From Lepraria neglecta (Eukaryota; Ascomycota; Lecanoromycetes; Lecanorales; Stereocaulaceae): 64,000 bases of DNA. Below, one piece after another: positions 56,161 through 64,000 of this stretch; position 1 is the stretch's first letter, and each line of letters begins with the position of its first letter. Both the position numbers and the translations under genes were made by a program. The notes beneath the pieces were generated by a model, which was not told the DNA's origin, searched no databases, and was given only the letters and a program-made list of their open reading frames with translations. The stretch lies in assembly GCA_033220425.1 (NCBI GenBank), contig CM065649.1, positions 2,232,001 to 2,296,000 of the forward strand, in the 5' to 3' direction.

Positions 56161-58549
56161 ATGGAATCCGCATCAAGGAGTCCTCTGAATGGCGCCGCGG
56201 CTGTTCCCAGTGGCTCTGTCAGATCGGATGGCGATGCAAGGAAAGCAAGTCAACCGCAAGCGAGCCCTGCGTCAGATGCATCGGGCTCGAAACCACTCAG
56301 ACGGCGCAATAAGCCAAGTTTAAGCTGTGAAACGTGCACCGTGAGTCGCATCCGCAGTCCCATCGTTCAAACAGTGAGGCTAACACCCGAGGCAGGTCAA
56401 GAAGACAAAGGTAAGAAAACAGACTGCCAGCAATTAAGGTACTTATTATCTTTCGCTGACCAACCTCCACAATCTAGTGTGACCGAGGCAGACCGACGTA
56501 TGTCAAATGCTAAAAGCAACGTGTTACCTGTCTTACCTGTCTAATGCTCCTTTGACAGGTGTTTCGCATGCGTGAAGCGGAGATCGGAATGTCAATACTC
56601 GCATCTCGCGGATCTTATAGAGTGACTAATCAGAAATACGCTTATCAAAGTACCGTTCTCTGACGAAACGCGTAGGGAATCACATCGAGCACTTAGCATT
56701 GAAACACCAAGAAAGAAACCCAAGACCAACGCCAACTCTGCACCCAATGTTCTCACGGCCACCGTCTGTGCTGTCCCGCTGGAAACTATACCGGCGTCGA
56801 GACTAACGGATATACGCAGTCGCAAAACGGTACTCACCAACCCGAAAGAAGGCCCTCGAGGCAATCGACCTCGTCATTGCCGATGCTGCTTTCCAACATC
56901 CCATTCTCGCACCCTTCGACATCGAGTCTCTTCAAATATGAACACCCTTTCAGGTTAATGCACCTCTCAATTGTGTGCACTTCTCATATTAACAGGAGAC
57001 AGCAACTACTGGACTCACCAAGGGGGACTCAAGGAAGTCATTTCAGTGTTGCCAAGCAAAGACCAGGCTGATATGTAAGCTCTTTTTCCTACATTGCAGC
57101 ATGCCTTCTCTTAATGAAAAGTGGATTGCTACCCTCCTTATCAAGATGCTTTTGTGATACCCCATTCATGGTATTTAAATTCTTGCGTGTGCTCGCTTGC
57201 TACTGAGAGAGTATTTGAGCAGTCAACTGACCTTGATACAAGCCTCATCAAGAAATATTTTGATGCCGTTGATCCTGTATATCCGATGATCCACCGCGAA
57301 TCCTTCCTGCGAGATTACGAATTCTTCTGGTCCCTTCCGACCATGGAGCGCCCTTCAACGGAGGGAGATCTGGTAGCCCTTATCTTCGTTATGCTAGCCA
57401 TGGGCACGCAATTTGTCGCACTACCATCCCCTGACGAGAAAGAGCAGACTGCCGAATTCTATGGTGAAGACACCTGCCCATCTTGTTAGCATGAACCAAA
57501 ATATATTGACTTGTGAAGTTTCGGCATCGCACCAATCATTAAGAGTCTTCTCCTATCTTGGCCGCCCTTCATTCCGCTCTATTCAGACTATGGTCCTAAT
57601 AATCTACTTCCTACTCAACGACAACCACGCAGCCGATGGGTGGGCCTTTGCAGGCATACTCACTCGCCACGCCTATGCCCTAGGTCTGAATCGCGACCCT
57701 TCAATCCACGTCCCTAACGCCACCCCTTTCGAAAAGCAACAGCGTCGCAAACTATGGCAAGCTGTCCTCCTTCAAGATACCTTCCTCACCGTCATCATCA
57801 AGCTACCTCCCACAGCCATACATAACGACGTTCGAGTAGAAGATCTAGACCCAGAAGTGGATCTCTCGCTTACGGAATCCGGCGCAAACGATGTCTCCTA
57901 TATCTCAAGCATGTGGAATCTTGCTAACATGGTACAATCATCCATCTGTGTGCCTCGCTCGCTTTCGCATCCGATCTGCCCCACAGCCGCCCACCGAAAA
58001 CGCCTGATCGACTCTTTCAACCGTATCTACGTGTCCTTCCCTGTACCTCTGCGCACATTCACGGAAGCTTCTATCTGCGATCTCGCACAGCGGAATAGAA
58101 GACTCGTAAGGCAAACTTTGTTTCTGACGAGTAACTATTTTCACTGTCTTATGCTTGTCAACCTAGACGAGCACGATGACTTAGAGGGCGATATTCACGG
58201 GACGCTGAACGCGGCTCATGAGGCTGTTCACAGTTTCTTCCTATTACATACGCTATTCGAGGATGAGGCGAGGGTGTGGTATCACTTCCAGCATCGAGCC
58301 TTTTCAGAAGCGGTAAGTCTTTCTCTTGTCTTGTCTTCTTTCTATACGCGAAGATCTCAATTTGGCTGATAAACATTGTAGCACGTAATAGCAGAGGTGA
58401 TCAAGAACCAAAGCGATCGACTGGCCATGGATCCCATACGAATGCAAGCGAAGAACGATGTCCTGAAGATGATTGGCATTTTGCAATTGAGTAGCGGACA
58501 CGATATTGTGGCTCGGACGAGGGTGAGCGTTCTTAGTGAATATCTTTGA
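56161..58549 (+). CDS. Zn2Cys6 transcription factor with fungal-specific domain
   Basis: Predicted nuclear DNA-binding regulator. The zinc cluster is assembled from four exons: 56161-56340, 56396-56410 (15 nt), 56478-56497 (20 nt) and 56559 onward. It reads CETCTVKKTKCDRGRPTCFA and CVKRRSEC, with all six Cys. A TGA at 56623 follows DLIE. A 75-nt intron (GT inside the GAG codon to CACTTAG near 56696) would remove it and keep frame. The linker up to 57.2 kb (GDSNYWTHQGGLKEVISVLP) has uncertain boundaries. The Fungal_trans domain follows: YFDAVDPVYPMIHRESFLRD, then exon 57519-58312 (MVLIIYFLLNDNHAADGW; FEKQQRRKLWQAVLLQDTFL) and a last exon from 58382. The regulated pathway is unknown, and partial decay in the linker is possible. 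Confidence 0.8.
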
Positions 58550-58770
58550 ATGTGATTATTGTGTTGCGCTATTGCTTGATTATACCCGGAGAGCTTTGCA
58601 ATGACTTCTGTATCTACAGTAGAAACTTGATGGATTCACAAATAGATGGCTTCACATGCAATACGTCACAACAAGTCTGTTCGAGGCTCTAGGCTTCTTC
58701 TCACCCACCCAGTGTGGGGATGGAGAATACACACACATGTTGGCTGGGCACGAGTGGAGTATTATAATCG

Positions 58771-58863
58771 AGCAGCGAACTTGCTAGTTCCAACTCTAAA
58801 GGGGCTAGAAATACATTAACCTTGGGTATTAGTTAAGCAGCGAACTTACTATTTCCAACTCTA
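58771..58863. repeat. Direct repeat of 28 bp, 65-bp period
   Basis: AGCAGCGAACTT-x-CTA and TTCCAACTCTA recur at 58771-58798 and 58836-58863 with two mismatches in 28 bp. It lies in the spacer between convergent genes and overlaps no coding region. Confidence 0.8.
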
Positions 58864-58938
58864 GGGTCGTTTTGCTAGTCAAGGCCACCAACACATCTTC
58901 ATGTAATGATACCCGCTAAGATTCTCAATTCGTGGCTC

Positions 58939-60918
58939 TCACTCATCATCAGAGCTACCTTCGCTACCATCTATATCCCTATCGCTGATATCTTCCTGCG
59001 GACTGTGAATATCTCGGTCGTCCTCGTCTTGGCTAGCCTGCCCTTCCTCTTCCAACGCCAGGCTATCGCGCTTGAGACTCGAATGCTGCAGCGTCTCATC
59101 CTGGTCCTCACTATGGTCACTGGCAGCGTCCAAGTCGTCCATTGAGCTTTGATCCCCACTAGAAGGTCCGTCGCGGACGAATTCATGCGAAAGCTGATTT
59201 CGACCGGAAGATTCCACGCCGTCAGAATCCACCGAGCTCGAATCGAAGTCCGTCAATCCTGCAGCTAAACCACGATTCCTCCCAAGCCTCCGATTCACGG
59301 CAAAAGTACTTGCTGGTACAGGCGTCTCAAGTTTCTCCCAATCCCCAGCATAATCCACCCAAGACGTCCACTCAAGACGGTCCTCCCTGTCCCGGGCTCT
59401 GGCATCGAGCACTTTGGGAAGCTGGACGTCTTGTGTTCCCATCTTCTCTGCAGGATTCTCGCGGAGCGACTCCCACAAGCATGATTCTTCTTTTCGGCTG
59501 GCTTGCTGGTCGAGAGCTTCGGCGTAGTCATCTTGTGATTGCAAGAAGAGCTCTGATTTACTAGCTTGCTTGTCGCTGTGACTGGGCGATGACTCCGTAA
59601 GATCGGCATCGTCAGAAACGGCGCTGGATCCGCCTTCGTTGCCTGATGAAGGGTCCGAAGATATGTCATCTCCTGGGACATCTTCTGTATATGATCTATC
59701 GGGCTCTTGCTCCTGAGGCTTGGAGACATCATCAGCGTCCTTCGAGGTCCTTCGATATGGACCACGAGTTCCAATACTGCTGGAGGCCAAGATTGCTTCA
59801 ACTTCATCGTAGCTGTATCTTTTACCCCAAACCTGTCGAAGTCTGACCTTTTCGTAAACTCGTAGTCTGCATTTTCTCGCTGTGGCCGTCCAAGTCTTTC
59901 TTCCATTAGCTTCCATGCCCAGCACATTGAGCGCGGCAACAACGTCTCGTCTTTTGACGTGCCTCTGATTGGTGTAGTGGCCCGAGGCGTCCATCGCTCT
60001 TAAACGTGACATCGCAAAGAAGAGAGAGGACTGTATTAATCTTTTGGTGATCGATACTGCTAAGGTGTGAAAATCCGAGAATGCTGTGTACATGATTGAG
60101 GGTGATTTTCTTCTTTCTGTGTAGTTGCGCCAGTTGTTCTCTGGGATGCTCGAATTCATGAAGAAGTGCTTAGAAAGTGTGAGAAAGGCCTTCAAATTCA
60201 CTAATGTAGCTGCAGGTAGCGCTCTGGATACTTCATCTTGGCCCTCTTCACCCGCATCAAGCCGGCGGTCTGCCCATTTGGCGATTTTTGGAGTCAACTG
60301 CCATAACTTTGGGTGTTGCTTCGATTCCAATTTTTCTTCCTGTTTCTGCTGCAGCGCAGAAAGAGCTTCTGCTGCTAGATCGAGTGCTGCGCTGCAGTCT
60401 TGACTGACCTCCGCAGCAGCCTCGATCTCGGTGATTTTCACAACATTTTTGCTAGGTCCATACGCGTGCAAATCTGCTGTAGCTGTCTCAAGTAGTTGGA
60501 GACAGATGCGGACCTCAGAGTCGCTTTTAGACCCAATGTCAGTTGAGATACCCTGGAGATCATGGCGACCCTTTTTGCCAAGGGCAGAAAAGAGAATCTC
60601 TTTCTCTTCCGAGGACCAAAATGTAGCACCAAACTGGCTCGGAGGTAATAGATCTTCGTCGGGAGGCTCTCCAGAAGCAATTTCGTTTACGGTTTCGTTG
60701 AACAATTCGTGGTACTTATCGCTGTAGAAAGGCTTCAGACGCTTCGCCCGGGGCTGTGAGGAGCCCGTTGGCGTTTGACTGATTTTGCGTTTCTTCGATC
60801 TTCCTCGACTGCTCGACGCTCCTGCTGGTGAAGGCGAGGAATTTTCCAAGCTTTCTGAACCCGAAAACACCGATCCTGACGGTGAGTTCATTGCTGACCC
60901 ACCCGTACTGCCAGGCAT
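58939..60918 (-). CDS. RRN5: Rrn5-like subunit of the RNA polymerase I upstream activation factor
   Basis: Nucleolar transcription factor of the UAF complex at rDNA promoters. One uninterrupted frame of 659 residues. After a Ser/Gly-rich and basic start (RGRSKKRKIS), the core begins KRLKPFYSDKYHELFNETVN. A SANT-like segment follows (FWSSEEKEILFSALGKKGRH; SDSEVRICLQLL). A second conserved block (RDVVAALNVLGMEANGRKTW) resembles the histone-fold-like part reported for Rrn5, and a WGKRYSYDEVEAIL helix comes next. The C-terminal third is strongly acidic and Ser-rich. The ATG at 60918 (MPGSTGGS) opens the frame. Assignment rests on this block order, and the family is poorly conserved, so I am less sure than for the enzymes. 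Confidence 0.8.
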   Translation of the reverse strand: MPGSTGGSAMNSPSGSVFSGSESLENSSPSPAGASSSRGRSKKRKISQTPTGSSQPRAKRLKPFYSDKYHELFNETVNEIASGEPPDEDLLPPSQFGATFWSSEEKEILFSALGKKGRHDLQGISTDIGSKSDSEVRICLQLLETATADLHAYGPSKNVVKITEIEAAAEVSQDCSAALDLAAEALSALQQKQEEKLESKQHPKLWQLTPKIAKWADRRLDAGEEGQDEVSRALPAATLVNLKAFLTLSKHFFMNSSIPENNWRNYTERRKSPSIMYTAFSDFHTLAVSITKRLIQSSLFFAMSRLRAMDASGHYTNQRHVKRRDVVAALNVLGMEANGRKTWTATARKCRLRVYEKVRLRQVWGKRYSYDEVEAILASSSIGTRGPYRRTSKDADDVSKPQEQEPDRSYTEDVPGDDISSDPSSGNEGGSSAVSDDADLTESSPSHSDKQASKSELFLQSQDDYAEALDQQASRKEESCLWESLRENPAEKMGTQDVQLPKVLDARARDREDRLEWTSWVDYAGDWEKLETPVPASTFAVNRRLGRNRGLAAGLTDFDSSSVDSDGVESSGRNQLSHEFVRDGPSSGDQSSMDDLDAASDHSEDQDETLQHSSLKRDSLALEEEGQASQDEDDRDIHSPQEDISDRDIDGSEGSSDDE

Positions 60919-61492
60919 ACCTCTTCAGGAGATTTCCTTTTCGGACTCTGAAACTGGTTTGACGGCGTCCTGCTTGCCATATTCCAAAAGTGATTCACTC
61001 ATTCCCCTCAAAGGCAGGGATTCCTTGATATCTCGGTCTAGCAGCCAGCATAGACAGCGTGCACCCTGAACACTAGTCGAAAGACTAAAATAAAATGGGT
61101 TTCAAGCCAGAATGTTGACATTAGACCCAGATGTGTGGAAAGTGTTTATTCATTTGAGAACAAAGTGCTGAATTGCCATGAATCTCAGCCTTGAGAACTC
61201 GGCCAACTTTTGACTTTTACAATAGAAGCCAAACCCCCGAATGGGCCACTCGTAGGGCTAACGCCTGTAGCCTCCCTAGAATTTGCCCTAGAGCTGATTG
61301 CTTAGGCGACAGGTTTGTCCCCGGAACCTATTGGCTTAGGGCTTGGCGGACAAGCTCTAGAGGTGCGCTCCCGGGGTTTACGGGCTTCAGCCCTATGAGT
61401 GGCCCATTCGGGAGTTTGGCCCACTAAAGGGTGAACCCTTCTAGCAGATCGCGCCAATGCTCCTACAAACAACAGCCACCCTAACATGAGGC
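60919..61492. promoter_or_regulatory. Divergent promoter between RRN5 and IRC3, with MITE
   Basis: A 574-bp spacer between outward-facing starts. A 204-bp inverted-repeat element (61223-61426) sits 66 bp before the IRC3 ATG, so it could contribute promoter or leader sequence. The rest shows no repeat. Confidence 0.5.
61223..61426. mobile_element. MITE with about 45-bp terminal inverted repeats (TA target, mariner-like)
   Basis: The left end (GCCAAACCCCCGAATGGGCC then ACTCGTAGGGCT) and the reverse complement of the right end (GCCAAACTCCCGAATGGGCC then ACTCATAGGGCT) match at 30 of 32 positions. Weaker similarity continues inward. A TA dinucleotide flanks both sides (61223-61224, 61425-61426), as expected for Tc1/mariner-type target duplication. 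The element is 204 bp and has no coding capacity. Both strands translate to the same TPEWAT peptide near the ends, an independent sign of the inverted repeat. I see no second copy in this window. Family naming is inferred from the TA flanks. Confidence 0.75.
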
Positions 61493-63546
61493 ATGCAGCA
61501 AAGCTCTCGGAGCTTGAGAGCACTTCTCAAACATTCCTCGACATGGAGACACGCCCCGAACATACAGCGATTTGCTACGATAGCTCCATCAACAGCGCCA
61601 GAGCTTGTCTCCGCGCCCAATGCTTCGATAGCCCTCCGTGAATACCAGGAAGAATGCATTCAGTCTGTACTCTCCTATCTTGAAAAAGGCCACACGAGGC
61701 TCGGTATTTCCTTAGCTACTGGCAGTGGTAAGACGGTAAGCCTCGCTTCTGCGATACTGCGCTTGTGCTTATCCAAAGACAGGTTATCTTTACGCAGCTC
61801 ATTGATCGAATTACACCTCCGAACCCGGATGCTACACAGACATTAATCCTCGTACATCGCCGTGAGCTTGTCGAGCAAGCTGCGCGACATTGCGAGAATG
61901 CATATCCCTCCAAGACCATCGAGATCGAAATGGGCAACACCCACGCCTCAGGTGCCGCAGATATCACTATTGCTTCAATTTGGAGCATCACCTCAGGCGA
62001 TCGGATGCAGAAATTTGACCCCACAAGGTTCAAGCTCATCTTGGTAGATGAAGCCCACCATATCGTTGCAGCTAGCTTTATGGGAACTTTGAGACACTTT
62101 GGGCTACTAAAGGATTCGGCCATTGGAAACCCGCCAGCTTTGGTCGGAGTTTCAGCAACACTTTCTAGATTCGATGGGCTGAGACTTAGCGACGCCATTG
62201 ACCATATAGTCTACCATAAGGACTACATTGATATGATCGGAAAGAAGTGGCTTTCCAACGTCATATTTACTACTGTGCAATCCAAGGCCGATATCTCCCG
62301 CGTCAAGAAGGCACCGACTGGGGACTTCCAGACAGGAGATCTCTCCAAGGCAGTCAACACCGCGGAAACCAACGAGTTTACCGTGCGAGCTTGGATGTCT
62401 CGAGCCGCCAGCCGGAAGTCTACTTTGGTATTCTGCGTCGACCTTGCTCATGTTTCGGACCTAACAGCAGCCTTCCGCAAAAACGGGGTCGACGCTAAGT
62501 TCATCACAGGTGACACTCCAAAGCAAATACGCAGCGAGAGGCTCGATGCTTTCCGGAACGGCGAGTACCCTGTGCTTCTCAATTGTGGAGTCTTTACTGA
62601 AGGCACTGACATCCCAAACATCGATTGCGTTTTGCTTGCGCGGCCAACCAAATCTCGAAACCTACTGGTCCAGATGATTGGCCGCGGTATGCGTCTGCAC
62701 CCCGGGAAAGAGAATTGTCATGTCATTGACATGGTGGCCTCACTCGAAGCTGGAATTGTCACAACTCCAACGCTATTCGGCCTCGACCCTGCAGAGATGG
62801 TTGAGGAAGCCAATGTTGAAGAGATGAAGGCACAACAGGAGCGAAAGGAGCTCGGAGTTAAGCGTGAAGAGCGTGTAGCGGAGAATTGGAGTCCTACCCT
62901 GCCAACGCGGCAGACACCGAGGAATATCACATTCACAGATTATGATTCGGTTTACGACCTCATCGATGACACTTCAGGGGAAAGACATATTCGGGGCATT
63001 AGTCAACTTTCTTGGGTGATGGTGAGGCAAAACCGCTATGTTTTGTCCAACCAGAGCGGTGACTACATTACTATTGAGGATTCTGACTCAAGTGCAGCTT
63101 ACTCTGTCGTCTACATGCAAAAGATACCCGAGAGAGACCTCGCACCCGGAACTGGAAGCAAAGCAAAGAGTCCCTATATGCGGCCTCGACAGATAGCAAA
63201 AGCAGGCACGCTCTCGGACGCCGTCCACGCAGCAGATACGTTTGCGCTGCAGAAATTCCCATGGAAGTTTGTTCACAACGGGCAACCATGGAGGAAAGCG
63301 CCGGCAACACAAGGACAACTGGCTTTCCTCAACAAACTAAGGCCTATGACAGAACAGTTGACAGCAAACATGATCAGCAAGGGCAAAGCGACGGACATGA
63401 TTAGCAAGATCAAGTTCGGAGCCAAGGGCTGGTTCAACAAGCTAGAAGCAGAGAAGAAACGGGACGAACGGGCGATTGAGAAGGTGCGCCAAGTACAAGA
63501 TTTGAGGCAGCGCGAGCAGGTCAAAGTTGGGCCAGTCGCTCAATGA
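61493..63546 (+). CDS. IRC3: Irc3-like mitochondrial superfamily 2 helicase
   Basis: ATP-dependent double-stranded DNA helicase that protects mitochondrial DNA in yeast. Two exons (61493-61735, 61783-63546) join in phase, with the junction directly after the Walker A Thr, giving 668 residues. The N-terminus ([20 protein letters not shown]) is Arg/Ser-rich without acids, a likely matrix-targeting signal. Helicase motifs in order: [10 protein letters not shown] (Q-like), ATGSGKT (I), [11 protein letters not shown] (Ia), LVDEAHH (II), GVSATLSR (III), [13 protein letters not shown] (IV), [15 protein letters not shown] (V) and [13 protein letters not shown] (VI). A long C-terminal region specific to the family follows ([20 protein letters not shown]). 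All catalytic motifs are intact. An ATG 7 bp upstream is out of frame. Confidence 0.93.
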
Positions 63547-64000
63547 GGGTGACAGCAGTTTTCGCTACATACTTCCAGAAATTCACATCAAGAAGCTTCA
63601 TCAAGCAACACGTGCCCGCTGGGTTGTAGTTATGCTTTCTTGGTGAGCTTAGATAAAGTATCTGAATTCAGCCATGACGCTATTGGTTGCACGAGCTTTC
63701 GAAACCAAGGCCGCGCAATTGTGTGACGGATGCTTTCGAAGAGGCAAACGCCTGCCTTGGAGCTATTCCTGGATTGCTTAGCTCTGCGGAGACTAGACCG
63801 CCCAGTGATCGTATTTGGGTACACATTCCCATAGATTAGCCTAATAATCCTGAAAAAGAAGCCTGGGCCAACCATGTTCAAGGCCGCGCCTGTTCGAGCT
63901 TGCAGTAGTACCAAATCTATGTACTCGACCACGCGACACAAAGATAAGGTCATGGTAGCTTTGGCTGTCTCGCATCACTTTGATATAAGTTTCACGCTCG
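63547..64000. other. Window end, 3' of IRC3
   Basis: Holds the IRC3 3' flank. A 107-codon ATG-started minus frame (63953-63630) reads YIDLVLLQARTGAALNMVGP and GFFFRIIRLIYGN. It has no motif I recognise and might be a small gene or the last exon of a gene outside the window. Not called. Confidence 0.4.

Noticed and set aside
61486-61600. Earlier ATG for IRC3 at 61486
   Set aside because: It is out of frame with the helicase; the ATG at 61493 gives a plausible mitochondrial targeting sequence.

Overview
The window looks like nuclear DNA of a filamentous ascomycete (Pezizomycotina). Most genes are interrupted by short GT-AG introns of about 48-110 nt. The gene set includes a Zn2Cys6 regulator, a TOK-type two-pore K+ channel, two RGS-LOV photoreceptor-like proteins, Irc3, Spo7, Nop4, Rrn5 and Ctf18. 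Several proteins look restricted to filamentous fungi. A leotiomycete or dothideomycete is possible, but the sequence alone does not settle the class. I saw no tRNA, rRNA or CRISPR array.

Layout. 1-0.9 kb: 3' part of translation factor eEF1B. 0.9-5.4 kb: gene-poor. 5.4-9.4 kb: a bZIP regulator and the ribosome-assembly protein Nop4. 11.1-13.8 kb: a cytochrome-b5-like heme/steroid-binding protein and an agmatinase-family ureohydrolase, both on the minus strand. 14.5-19.9 kb: two RGS-LOV genes transcribed away from each other from a shared 983-bp spacer. 20.1-23.7 kb: an uncharacterised protein and a large secreted Cys-rich protein. 26.8-32.6 kb: Spo7, an alpha/beta hydrolase of the CGI-58/ABHD4-5 type, a membrane-anchored orphan and a TatD-type hydrolase. 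32.6-38.7 kb: a SANT/Myb-like gene followed by decaying copies of its C-terminal module. 38.7-45.3 kb: Ctf18, a BTB protein and a Ure2-like GST. 45.9-55.7 kb: TOK channel, RING-H2 ligase, Swi3/Rsc8 and ETF-alpha. 56.1-63.5 kb: a Zn2Cys6 factor, Rrn5, a 204-bp MITE and the Irc3 helicase.

Most genes are unrelated neighbours, as is usual in fungal chromosomes. There is no recognisable secondary-metabolite cluster. The clearest multi-gene unit is the divergent RGS-LOV pair. Its spacer carries a GATC-rich element like those bound by White Collar factors, so the two may be co-regulated by light. The other notable signals are structural. One GST intron is almost entirely a 64-bp tandem array. The SANT-like gene trails degenerate module copies. 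The agmatinase and zinc-cluster genes contain exons of only 14-22 nt. Exon boundaries were read by eye from splice sites and reading frame. Functional names rest on motif recognition, not database searches.
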